The notes under the pieces: model-generated | What the model was told of the DNA's origin: nothing | The model's database searches: none | What the model saw: the letters and a program-made list of their open reading frames with translations, nothing else | In this document: piece by piece, positions 1-5,014 of the stretch | Layout: each line of letters opens with the position of its first letter | How positions within the stretch are numbered: position 1 is the first letter of the stretch | Program-made: the position numbers and the translations under genes | Source of the DNA: JASEGV01 sp947085285 | Lineage (GTDB): Bacteria; Bacteroidota; Ignavibacteria; UBA10030; BY39 | DNA: 5,014 nucleotides | Direction of reading: 5' to 3' | NCBI GenBank assembly: GCA_947085285.1 | Contig: CAMTVZ010000010.1 | Location: 1 to 5,014, forward strand

Positions 1-894
1 AACGTTTACACACAAACTTTTTATAAGGACGACCCTTCGATTATGATGTGGGAACTTGCAAATGAACCGCGCTCGAGCGACACAACAGGGAGGATAGTTT
101 ATAATTGGATTCAGGAAATTTCTGAATATCTAAAATTCATCGACGATAAACATCTACTCGGAACTGGCGAAGAGGGATTAGATGTAACAATTCTTCCTTA
201 TTCGAAGGCTTCGCAATTTCCGAATTGGATGTTCAACGGATCTTCAGGTATTTCTTTTTCCAAAAATATTCGTCTTCCACAAATCGATGTTGCAAGTATT
301 CACATTTATCCTGAATCGTGGCGGTTGAATTCTACTTTAACTAACGCCTGGATTGTTGACCACGCAGCCGTTAGCGGTGCAAAACAAAAGCCGCTGATTA
401 TCGGTGAGGTTGGTTTTCGAAACAACAAAAGTTTATTTTATGATGTTGTATTCAGTCAAACCCTCAAGAGCAAAGCTACTGGATTACTTCTTTGGCAAAT
501 ATCTTTTCCGGGAAATCGTTTTGTAGATGCTTATTCCTTCAATTGCAAAAACGAATCGGCAATTTGTGGTTTGATAAAAAGATATTCTTCCCTCTTCGAG
601 AAACGGGATACAACTCTAATTGCTAATCCAGAGAGTTTCGAAATAATTCAAAATTTTCCGAATCCGTTCAGCAGGATGTCGATGTTTACATATCGGGTGC
701 AATCCGAACGTTTTATTTTGCTTGAGGTTTATAACGCTATTGGGCAACGAGTTGCCGTTTTAGCCGACCACATCCATCCGGCGGGGGAATATCAGGTATT
801 ATTTGATGGAAACGAGTTGCCGAGCGGTATTTATTTTTTAATGATGCGTCATAGCGGCGGCTATTCGGTCAAAAAAATTCTCATTTTAAGATGA
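1..894 (+). CDS. GH5 (subfamily 7-like) endo-beta-mannanase with T9SS C-terminal sorting tail, 5'-truncated
   Basis: The reading frame is open from base 1, so the gene enters from the left and the N-terminal part (signal peptide and first barrel strands) is missing; 297 residues remain. The first Met (base 43) lies inside a conserved block and is not the start. Residue numbers are from base 1. WELANEP carries the likely acid/base Glu22, GEEG lies at 56-59, HIYPESW at 101-107 holds the barrel His and Tyr, IIGEVGF carries the likely nucleophile Glu136, and LLLWQ has the substrate-platform Trp165. These blocks, with YKDDPSI just upstream, match what I know of GH5_7 mannanases, which cut internal beta-1,4-mannosidic bonds. 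Residues about 211-297 form a T9SS type A tail: NFPNPF at 218, IGQRV, an AGEY...SGIYF block and a basic KKILILR end. The protein is therefore likely exported and released or surface-anchored. Subfamily and substrate are inferred; GH5 assignment and tail are strong. Confidence 0.9.
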   Translation, partial: NVYTQTFYKDDPSIMMWELANEPRSSDTTGRIVYNWIQEISEYLKFIDDKHLLGTGEEGLDVTILPYSKASQFPNWMFNGSSGISFSKNIRLPQIDVASIHIYPESWRLNSTLTNAWIVDHAAVSGAKQKPLIIGEVGFRNNKSLFYDVVFSQTLKSKATGLLLWQISFPGNRFVDAYSFNCKNESAICGLIKRYSSLFEKRDTTLIANPESFEIIQNFPNPFSRMSMFTYRVQSERFILLEVYNAIGQRVAVLADHIHPAGEYQVLFDGNELPSGIYFLMMRHSGGYSVKKILILR

Positions 895-910
895 TTTTTA
901 TAAAAAAACC

Positions 911-939
911 TTGACTTTATAGTTACTCTTTATTATTTT
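911..939 (+). promoter_or_regulatory. Candidate sigma70-like promoter for the TPR-EamA-trmH set
   Basis: TTGACT at 911-916 resembles a -35 box and is followed after 17 bases by TATTTT at 934-939 (4 of 6 to the -10 consensus). It lies in the 70-base spacer between the mannanase stop and the next gene. The 3' end, TTATTTTG, is also one mismatch from the Bacteroidota -7 element TAnnTTTG. The start at 965 has no Shine-Dalgarno site, only A/T-rich sequence, which is common in this group. In AT-rich DNA such matches arise by chance, so this is only a candidate. Confidence 0.3.
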
Positions 940-964
940 GAACAAGCTATTTACAAAACTATAA

Positions 965-1510
965 ATGCCCAAACTAACTATCGAAGAAATACACCAGCGG
1001 TTTGCTTCGTCGAACGATTTCAACGAAATTTTTGATGCGTTTGAAGAGGCGGTAGAAAGCAAAATCGATGATTTAGAATTGTACCGATTATTGTTCTGGA
1101 ACACTTCCCTTACACCCGACGAACTCTGTTTGTTCGGTGAAAAGTTAGCCCAAGTTTTTCCACACGTTGCTTACGATGTTTATATGTGGCTTGCAAAAGT
1201 ATTTGAAGTTACTTACTCGATGTACGATAACTATGAACTAGCACTTGTATATTTTAACAAAGCTGCTAAAACAAAACCCGAAGTAGTTGATACTTACCTT
1301 GCTGCAAGCGATTGCTACGAACCCGATTTGAATATCCCGCCAATCGATTACTTGATCGAATTTGTTAAGAGTGGTTTGAATTATGTCAACGATCCTGTTC
1401 AACTATACAAACGACTCTCCGAGCTATACGAAAAAATTGGTGACATTGAACAATGCGAATACTACCGCCGTTTAGCTGAAGAAAACGGAGGCGGTGCTCA
1501 CGAGGAATGA
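965..1510 (+). CDS. TPR-like repeat protein of unknown function, 181 aa
   Basis: I do not recognise a specific family. The protein is acidic, rich in Tyr, Glu and Asp, and appears all-helical, with no signal peptide or membrane segment, so it is probably cytoplasmic. Residues about 69-106 (YDVYMWLAKVF...ALVYFNKAAKTKPE) have the paired-helix pattern and Pro-ending of a tetratricopeptide repeat. Residues 108-144 and 145-176 (LYKRLSELYEKIGDIEQCEYY) look like two further, more diverged units. Residues 1-60 are helical but non-repetitive. Such proteins usually act as protein-binding scaffolds; the partner here is unknown. The first ATG of the frame is used; no Shine-Dalgarno is visible. Its stop overlaps the next start as ATGA, suggesting translational coupling to the EamA transporter. 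A minus-strand frame over 898-1104 was judged a shadow. Confidence 0.8.
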   Translation: MPKLTIEEIHQRFASSNDFNEIFDAFEEAVESKIDDLELYRLLFWNTSLTPDELCLFGEKLAQVFPHVAYDVYMWLAKVFEVTYSMYDNYELALVYFNKAAKTKPEVVDTYLAASDCYEPDLNIPPIDYLIEFVKSGLNYVNDPVQLYKRLSELYEKIGDIEQCEYYRRLAEENGGGAHEE

Positions 1511-2412
1511 AATCGCTAAAAGGTTACATTTTAATTTTAGGTGGTACAATTTTTTGGGGTGTATCGGCAACCTTTGCAAAATTTCTTTTTACGCAACAAC
1601 TCCAACCACTTATTCTTGTTCAAACACGAATTACTTTCTCTGCTATCGTGATGTTAGTTTATTTTATTTTATTCAAACCAGATTTTTTAAAAATAAAGAA
1701 ATCCGATTTTTACATGTTCGCCCTTGTTGGTATCGTAGGCATTGCATTGTCGAACTTCACTTACTATTTCACTATTCAAGAAATAAGTGTTTCCACTGCT
1801 ATTTTAATTCAATATATGGCCCCCTTATTAGTAATAATTTATGCGGCATTTTCAAAAGAAGAATCTTTGGGCTTGGTAAAAATTACAGCAGCTGCAATTT
1901 CTATCGTCGGAATTTATTTGACCGTTAGCGGAAAAGATCTCTCCTTCGAAAACGTCAGTCGTATTGGTTTGATAACGGGGGCAGCCTCGGCCTTTTGTTG
2001 GGCGTTCACTAATGTTTATCTAAGACACGTGTTGAAACATTATTCTGTCTGGACTATTTTAGTCTATTCTTTTATTGCCGGTTCAATATTTTGGTTATTC
2101 ATAAATCCACCTTGGAAATTATATTCAGCAAACTATTCAATAGAAAATTGGATTACATTTTTTGGGTTTGCGATGGTTTCGGTTTTAATTCCGCACACAT
2201 TATATTTTAACGGATTACGTTACATTACTCCATCGCGTGCCATAATTACCGGAACGTTCGAGCCGATTGTTGCTATAACAGCCTCCTTTATTTTGTTGGA
2301 TGCATTTTTAACACCAGTTCAGATATTCGGCGCAGTATTAGTTATTACTGCAATTGTTATCTTACAGATTAAGAAAGAAGAAATAGAAGAGGTGAAAATT
2401 GAAGCGACATAA
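1507..2412 (+). CDS. EamA/DMT-superfamily membrane transporter, 301 aa
   Basis: An inner-membrane permease of the drug/metabolite transporter superfamily, built from two EamA repeats of five helices each. Hydrophobic segments lie at about 7-27, 34-56, 67-89, 95-115, 122-140, 151-172, 179-199, 214-234, 244-264 and 267-287. Family signs are the FWGVSATFAKFLF stretch in helix 1, Arg41 in helix 2, the STAILIQYMAPLLV helix 4 and the matching second-repeat TPSRAIITGTFEPIVAI stretch in helix 9. The length of about 300 residues is normal for the family. Members export amino acids, metabolites or drugs, and the substrate cannot be read from sequence. The C-terminus is a charged Lys/Glu tail facing the cytoplasm. 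The start is chosen because its ATG overlaps the upstream stop (ATGA) and places helix 1 at the N-terminus; GAGGA directly abuts the ATG and GGAGG sits 15 bases upstream, so coupling probably matters more than a classic binding site. Confidence 0.92.
   Translation: MKSLKGYILILGGTIFWGVSATFAKFLFTQQLQPLILVQTRITFSAIVMLVYFILFKPDFLKIKKSDFYMFALVGIVGIALSNFTYYFTIQEISVSTAILIQYMAPLLVIIYAAFSKEESLGLVKITAAAISIVGIYLTVSGKDLSFENVSRIGLITGAASAFCWAFTNVYLRHVLKHYSVWTILVYSFIAGSIFWLFINPPWKLYSANYSIENWITFFGFAMVSVLIPHTLYFNGLRYITPSRAIITGTFEPIVAITASFILLDAFLTPVQIFGAVLVITAIVILQIKKEEIEEVKIEAT
2387..2401 (+). promoter_or_regulatory. Shine-Dalgarno site deciding the TTG start of trmH
   Basis: AAGAGG at 2387-2392 lies six bases before TTG at 2399-2401, inside the last codons of the transporter gene. 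The first in-frame ATG (2486) would fall just before the catalytic motif 1 and remove the N-terminal helix seen in TrmH proteins, so the TTG is the most reasonable start. No other in-frame start with a good ribosome site is visible. Confidence 0.65.
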
Positions 2413-2995
2413 TATAGTAACTGAAAAAAGAAAAAATAAAATAGAAAATGTTTTAAAACACCGTCAGCCCGATCTGACTGTTGTAATGGAGAACATACAC
2501 GACCCGCACAATGTTAGCGCCATACTCCGTTCGGCAGATGCTGTCGGTGTGAAGGAAGTTCAACTTGTTTATACTGTCGAAAAATTTCCGAAATTAGGAA
2601 AGAAGAGTTCAGCAAGCGCCATTAAATGGGTTGATAGACGAACGTTTGTATCGGTTAAAGAATGTTACGATAAATTACACTCCGAAGGTTTTAAAATTTA
2701 TGCGACTCATATGGGAAAGAACTCGAAATCGCTGTATGAGTTGGATTTAACCGAAAAAGTTGCACTCGTGTTTGGCAACGAGCATCACGGTGTTTCGGAT
2801 GAGGCTGCCGAATCAGCTGATGGCAACTTTCAGATTCCGATGGTTGGAATGATACAGAGTTTGAATGTTTCGGTTGCCTGTGCAGTCTCGCTTTACGAAG
2901 CGATGAGGCAACGGTTTGAAAAAGGTGTTTATAAAAAATCAAAATTTAATTCACGCCAATTGAAAAAAATGTTTGACGATTGGACTAAAAGGTAA
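2399..2995 (+). CDS. trmH: tRNA (guanosine(18)-2'-O)-methyltransferase TrmH, SPOUT family
   Basis: A cytoplasmic SPOUT (trefoil-knot) methyltransferase that uses S-adenosylmethionine to methylate the ribose of G18 in the tRNA D-loop. All three SpoU motifs are present. Motif 1 is at 36-50 (DPHNVSAILRSADAVG, Asn38 and the likely catalytic Arg44). Motif 2 is at 121-133 (VALVFGNEHHGVS, Glu128). Motif 3 is at 145-168 (IPMVGMIQSLNVSVA, Ser154 and Asn156). As I recall, these align with Asn35, Arg41, Glu124, Ser150 and Asn152 of Thermus TrmH. The N-terminal RQPDLTVVMENIHDPHNVSAI closely resembles E. coli TrmH, which favours TrmH over TrmL or RlmB. With 198 residues it is near the length of Thermus TrmH and lacks the longer C-terminal part of the E. 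coli enzyme. It starts at TTG, overlapping the transporter gene by 14 bases. Modification site on tRNA is inferred by homology. Confidence 0.9.
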   Translation: MKRHNIVTEKRKNKIENVLKHRQPDLTVVMENIHDPHNVSAILRSADAVGVKEVQLVYTVEKFPKLGKKSSASAIKWVDRRTFVSVKECYDKLHSEGFKIYATHMGKNSKSLYELDLTEKVALVFGNEHHGVSDEAAESADGNFQIPMVGMIQSLNVSVACAVSLYEAMRQRFEKGVYKKSKFNSRQLKKMFDDWTKR

Positions 2996-3001
2996 AAATT
3001 T

Positions 3002-3008
3002 AAGGAGA
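3002..3008 (+). promoter_or_regulatory. Shine-Dalgarno site setting the start of the thioredoxin-fold gene
   Basis: AAGGAGA at 3002-3008 stands nine bases before ATG 3018 and is the best ribosome site in the window. It argues for 3018 over the in-frame upstream ATG at 2973, which lies inside trmH, has no such site and would add 15 residues unlike the family N-terminus. Confidence 0.75.
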
Positions 3009-3017
3009 ATAAATATT

Positions 3018-3560
3018 ATGGGAACAGAAAAATTAAAAATCGGCGATGCAATGCCTTCTTTTAAAAACTTACCAGCAACCGACGGAATGAATTACAGCAG
3101 TTCTGATTTTTCGGATAAGAAAATTTTAGTTATTGTCTTTTCGTGTAACCACTGTCCTTATGTAAAAGCTTATGAACAGAGGATGATTGCGTTTCAAAAA
3201 GAATATTCTGCAAAAGGGGTGCAGTTAATTGCTATAAACTCGAACGAAACTGTCAACTATCCTCAAGATAACTTCGACGAGATGGTGAAAAATGCAAAAC
3301 AGAAAAATTTCAACTTTGTTTATTTAAGAGACGATGATCAATCGGTTGCGAATGTTTTTGGGGCTACGCATACGCCCGAGTTTTTTGTGTTCGATGAGAA
3401 AAGAAATCTACGTTATCATGGCAAAATGGACGATAACTGGCAAAACCCAGATGCAGTAAAGGAAAAATATTTACAAGATGCTGTAGAAGCAATACTCGCA
3501 GGCAAAGAAGTTAAAACTGCCGAAACTTTTTCGATTGGCTGCACAATAAAGTGGCGGTAA
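3018..3560 (+). CDS. Thioredoxin-fold redoxin (AhpC/TSA, PRX-like type) protein, 180 aa
   Basis: A probable cytoplasmic thiol-disulfide protein: no signal peptide or membrane anchor is seen. The N-terminus KIGDAMPSFKNLPATDG is the usual redoxin opening. Strand KKILVIVFSCNHCPYVKAYE holds the active-site pair Cys43-X-X-Cys46 in a CNHCPYV motif, typical of the 'thioredoxin family protein' group near peroxiredoxin-like PRX_like1. The conserved cis-proline is Pro120 in ATHTPEFFVFD. A third Cys, Cys175, sits in the ending SIGCTIKWR, which I recall as a signature of this group. The length of 180 fits the family. Whether it is a peroxidase, a reductase or something else is not known from sequence. 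It lies 22 bases after trmH and could share its transcript. Its stop is followed at once by an inverted repeat at 3563-3611. Confidence 0.88.
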   Translation: MGTEKLKIGDAMPSFKNLPATDGMNYSSSDFSDKKILVIVFSCNHCPYVKAYEQRMIAFQKEYSAKGVQLIAINSNETVNYPQDNFDEMVKNAKQKNFNFVYLRDDDQSVANVFGATHTPEFFVFDEKRNLRYHGKMDDNWQNPDAVKEKYLQDAVEAILAGKEVKTAETFSIGCTIKWR

Positions 3561-3562
3561 TA

Positions 3563-3611
3563 GAACTTCCGATTTCTGACTACGCGTAAGCAAAGAAGAA
3601 ACCGGAAGTTT
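3563..3611. repeat. Imperfect inverted repeat / hairpin just after the redoxin stop
   Basis: The arm AACTTCCGATTTCT at 3564-3577 pairs with AGAAACCGGAAGTT at 3597-3610, with one A-C mismatch (3572 with 3602), and a possible G-U pair closes it at 3563/3611. The 19-base loop contains the palindrome TACGCGTA at 3581-3588. It begins two bases after the redoxin stop codon. No run of T follows the stem (TTTGACTGAG), so it is a poor rho-independent terminator by textbook rules. It could be a 3'-end stabilising hairpin, a weak terminator or a dispersed palindromic repeat. Confidence 0.6.
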
Positions 3612-3625
3612 GACTGAGATTTGTA

Positions 3626-3658
3626 GAGCCGATTTTTGTTGGGCTGTTGGCTCATTTT
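3626..3658 (+). terminator. Weak terminator-like hairpin in the redoxin-small protein spacer
   Basis: GAGCC at 3626-3630 pairs with GGCTC at 3649-3653, and with wobble pairs the stem extends to eight base pairs around a 12-base loop. It is followed by ATTTTC, a short T run. The stem is modest and an alternative pairing (AGCC 3627-3630 with GGCT 3642-3645) competes. Together with the hairpin at 3563-3611 it may end the upstream transcript. Confidence 0.3.
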
Positions 3659-3666
3659 CAAAATGA
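3652..3666. repeat. Perfect 15-base dyad, possible operator
   Basis: TCATTTT and AAAATGA flank a single C at 3659, giving perfect 7-base arms. The spacing is too tight for an RNA hairpin but suits a dimeric DNA-binding protein. It lies 28 bases before the start of the small gene at 3694. The arms are AT-rich, so chance occurrence is quite possible. Confidence 0.25.
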
Positions 3667-3693
3667 TAATTTAATAATCCAAAAGGAAAAATT

Positions 3694-3879
3694 ATGGAAG
3701 AATCAAAACAAAACGCACAACCGATAATCAGCGAATTTAAAGGTAAACCAACTATACGCATTCCAATAGTCGACGATCCGTCACCCGAAACTACCTGGCA
3801 TTGGTTTACATTTGGAAAAAGTAAAGCGAAAGCTATTGTGAAATTCTATGATGCAATAAAAAAGTTTGCAGAAGATTAA
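3694..3879 (+). CDS. Small protein of unknown function, 61 aa
   Basis: I do not recognise a named family. The start ATG has AAGGA at 3683-3687, six bases upstream, which supports translation. The protein is soluble, with no signal peptide or membrane helix. Residues 11-25 (IISEFKGKPTIRIPI) look like beta strands; 26-35 is an acidic, Pro-containing turn; 36-41 is an aromatic patch with two Trp, His and two Phe (WHWFTF); 42-60 is a Lys-rich amphipathic helix. The 'FTFG-K-KA' followed by a helix reminds me of small conserved Bacteroidota proteins of unknown function, but I cannot confirm this. It stands alone between a structured 133-base spacer and the nuo operon, so it may be its own transcript or read into nuoA. 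Confidence 0.7.
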   Translation: MEESKQNAQPIISEFKGKPTIRIPIVDDPSPETTWHWFTFGKSKAKAIVKFYDAIKKFAED

Positions 3880-3892
3880 CTATTGCAATTCA

Positions 3893-3955
3893 CTCCAAAT
3901 CTTCATATATTTTCCAAGTTTTTTTATGAAAATAATATAAATATCAAATTTGGAG
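3893..3955 (+). promoter_or_regulatory. Inverted repeat that could mask the nuoA ribosome binding site
   Basis: CTCCAAAT at 3893-3900 is the exact reverse complement of ATTTGGAG at 3948-3955. The right arm contains GGAG (3952-3955), the only Shine-Dalgarno candidate for nuoA, ten bases before its ATG. Inside the 47-base loop a second pair, TTCATA 3902-3907 with TATGAA 3925-3930, could stack within the first, and a run of seven T lies at 3919-3925. If transcribed from upstream, the leader could fold so that the ribosome site is hidden. An AT-rich TATAAA at 3936-3941 might be a -10 box, but no good -35 is seen; a start there would omit the left arm. Confidence 0.35.
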
Positions 3956-3965
3956 CTGTTTCTAC

Positions 3966-4370
3966 ATGCTAACTGACTTTGGTCGTGTGCTATTATTCTT
4001 TATTATCGCCGGCATTTTTGTTACTTTAGGATTAGTTACCGCTTGGGTTATCAGGCCTAAACGGCCATACCCCAATAAGCTTACTACATATGAATGCGGC
4101 GAAGAACCTGTAGGTTCACCGTGGGTTAAATACAATATCCGCTTCTATGTAATTGCTCTAATCTTCATTATATTTGAAGTCGAAATCCTTTTCCTCTTCC
4201 CTTGGGCACTAGTGTATCAGGGCTTAGGACTTTTTGCTTTCATCGAGATGGTAATTTTCCTCGTGATACTATTTGTTGGCTACGCCTACGTTTGGGTGCG
4301 AGGCGACTTGGATTGGGACAAACCTGAACCAGATATACCTTTCATCACTTCACTTAAAAAACAATTCTAA
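3966..4370 (+). CDS. nuoA: NADH-quinone oxidoreductase subunit A (complex I)
   Basis: A small membrane subunit of respiratory complex I, near the quinone-entry and proton-transfer junction. Three transmembrane helices are visible at about 5-28, 59-80 and 88-110. The family motif YECGEEPVG at 42-50 (Cys44) lies in the loop after helix 1, and RFYVIALIFIIFEVEILFLFPW in helix 2 holds Glu71 and Glu73, matching the conserved acidic pair (Asp79/Glu81 in E. coli, from memory). The length of 134 is typical. The start has GGAG ten bases upstream and places helix 1 correctly. The stop and the nuoB start share one base (TAATG), so the two are translationally coupled. It is the first gene of the nuo operon in this window. 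Confidence 0.97.
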   Translation: MLTDFGRVLLFFIIAGIFVTLGLVTAWVIRPKRPYPNKLTTYECGEEPVGSPWVKYNIRFYVIALIFIIFEVEILFLFPWALVYQGLGLFAFIEMVIFLVILFVGYAYVWVRGDLDWDKPEPDIPFITSLKKQF

Positions 4371-4873
4371 TGGGACTTCTAGATAAACGTTTTGAAAATA
4401 GTAATATAGTAATAACTACGGTAGAAGATTTACTAAATTGGGCACGACTCTCGTCGCTGTGGTATATGCAATTCGGACTTGCTTGTTGTGCAATCGAGAT
4501 GATGGCAACGGGTGCATCGCATTACGATTTGGACCGATTCGGTGCTATACCCCGTGCAACTCCGCGCCAAGCCGATGTTATGTTAGTATCCGGAACAGTT
4601 TCGCTCAAAATGGCTGAACGAATAAAACGCTTGTATGATCAAATGGCTGAACCCCGTTACGTTATTTCGATGGGAAGCTGCGCTAATTGCGGCGGTCCCT
4701 ACTGGGAACACGGATATCACGTCCTCAAAGGTGTCGACCGCGTAATTCCAGTAGATGTTTATATTCCCGGCTGTCCACCACGCCCCGAAGCTCTACTCGA
4801 AGGACTTATTAAACTACAGGAAAAGATTCGAAAATCAAGCTTAGTCGAAAATAAACGTATTACAAATTCATAA
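4370..4873 (+). CDS. nuoB: NADH-quinone oxidoreductase subunit B (complex I, cluster N2)
   Basis: The peripheral-arm subunit that binds the terminal [4Fe-4S] cluster N2, which passes electrons to quinone at the membrane interface. All four ligands are present: the tandem Cys39-Cys40 (FGLACCAIEMM), Cys104 (SMGSCANCGG) and Cys135 (YIPGCPPRPE). Other family blocks are the quinone-side HYDLDRFG at 51-58 and RQADVMLVSGT at 66-76. The N-terminal NWARLSSLWYMQFG is the usual lead-in, and the length of 167 is normal for short NuoB. There is no Shine-Dalgarno site; the start is taken from the TAATG overlap with nuoA and from homology. The last dozen residues are Lys/Ser/Asn-rich and not conserved. Confidence 0.97.
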   Translation: MGLLDKRFENSNIVITTVEDLLNWARLSSLWYMQFGLACCAIEMMATGASHYDLDRFGAIPRATPRQADVMLVSGTVSLKMAERIKRLYDQMAEPRYVISMGSCANCGGPYWEHGYHVLKGVDRVIPVDVYIPGCPPRPEALLEGLIKLQEKIRKSSLVENKRITNS

Positions 4874-4881
4874 TTCTAAAA

Positions 4882-5014
4882 ATGACTCCACAAGAAATAA
4901 AAAATAAACTTACTGAAAAATTTGCCGATGCAATTGTTGAAGCAAAAGTCGAGGGGGTACTCGAACCTTACGCAAAGGTGAAAGCTGAAACGATACGTGA
5001 AATCTCTTATTTTA
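4882..5014 (+). CDS. nuoC: NADH-quinone oxidoreductase subunit C, 3'-truncated by the window end
   Basis: An open frame starts with ATG 4882, eight bases after the nuoB stop, and runs off the right edge with 44 codons visible. The translation begins MTPQEIKNKLTEKF and continues with an amphipathic helix, a short acidic stretch (VEGVLEP) and KAETIREISYF. This fits the N-terminus of NuoC, where a helix is followed by a strand and the 'i.ev..fL' segment. Position directly after nuoA-nuoB supports this strongly. NuoC is a peripheral-arm 30 kDa subunit with no cofactor. Whether it is fused to nuoD cannot be seen. No Shine-Dalgarno site is clear. Confidence 0.85.
   Translation, partial: MTPQEIKNKLTEKFADAIVEAKVEGVLEPYAKVKAETIREISYF

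Noticed and set aside
895..907. TTTTTATAAAAA dyad after the mannanase stop as a terminator
   Set aside because: It is a pure A/T palindrome with no GC stem and almost no loop; such matches are expected in AT-rich spacers.
1494..1928. 144-codon open frame overlapping the transporter gene
   Set aside because: Cys/Tyr/Phe-rich nonsense composition in the +2-shifted frame of a clear membrane protein gene; a shadow.
2052..2064. GACTA-TTT-TAGTC inverted repeat
   Set aside because: Short, and inside the well-supported EamA coding region; probably chance.
2691..2942. Minus-strand 83-codon frame inside trmH
   Set aside because: Lies wholly opposite conserved TrmH motifs 2 and 3; a shadow of that gene.
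2973..3017. Upstream ATG extension of the redoxin gene
   Set aside because: No ribosome site, overlaps trmH by 23 bases, and adds 15 residues unlike family members; ATG 3018 has a strong AAGGAGA site.
3416..3761. Two minus-strand open frames across the redoxin end and the spacer
   Set aside because: No ribosome site or family resemblance, and they overlap supported + strand genes and a hairpin; shadows.
1..5014. Mobile element, CRISPR, tRNA/rRNA or defence system
   Set aside because: No transposase or integrase, spaced direct repeats, tRNA-like cloverleaf or defence-type domain was seen in any of the genes.

Overview
The window looks like an ordinary chromosomal segment from a low-GC member of the Bacteroidota/Chlorobi group. 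My best guess is Ignavibacteria or a close relative. The evidence is a C-terminal tail of the type IX secretion (T9SS) type on the first protein, AT-rich spacers, few strong Shine-Dalgarno sites and a stand-alone nuoA-nuoB-nuoC order. The lineage is an inference from these signs; there is no rRNA or marker phylogeny here.

Layout, all genes on the + strand: (1) 1-894 is the 3' part of a secreted glycoside hydrolase family 5 enzyme, most like subfamily 7 endo-beta-mannanases, ending in a T9SS sorting tail. (2) 965-2995 is a tightly packed set with overlapping ends: a TPR-like protein of unknown function, a ten-helix EamA/DMT transporter, and the tRNA Gm18 methyltransferase TrmH, which starts at a TTG inside the transporter gene. 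(3) 3018-3560 is a cytoplasmic thioredoxin-fold protein of the redoxin/PRX-like type with a CNHC motif. (4) 3561-3693 is a non-coding spacer with a clear inverted repeat and two weaker dyads. (5) 3694-3879 is a 61-residue protein I do not recognise. (6) 3880-3965 is a short spacer with an inverted repeat that could mask the nuoA ribosome binding site. (7) 3966 to the end is the start of a respiratory complex I operon: nuoA, nuoB and the first 44 codons of nuoC.

Working together: nuoA-nuoB-nuoC clearly form one transcription unit for NADH:quinone oxidoreductase. The TPR-EamA-TrmH set is probably co-transcribed because of its ATGA and 14-bp overlaps, but the products have no obvious shared pathway. 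The mannanase points to plant or microbial mannan breakdown outside the cell. I see no mobile element, CRISPR array, tRNA, rRNA or defence system, and no evidence for a new multi-gene system. The most interesting points are the non-coding structures around 3563-3666 and 3893-3955, and the unassigned small proteins.
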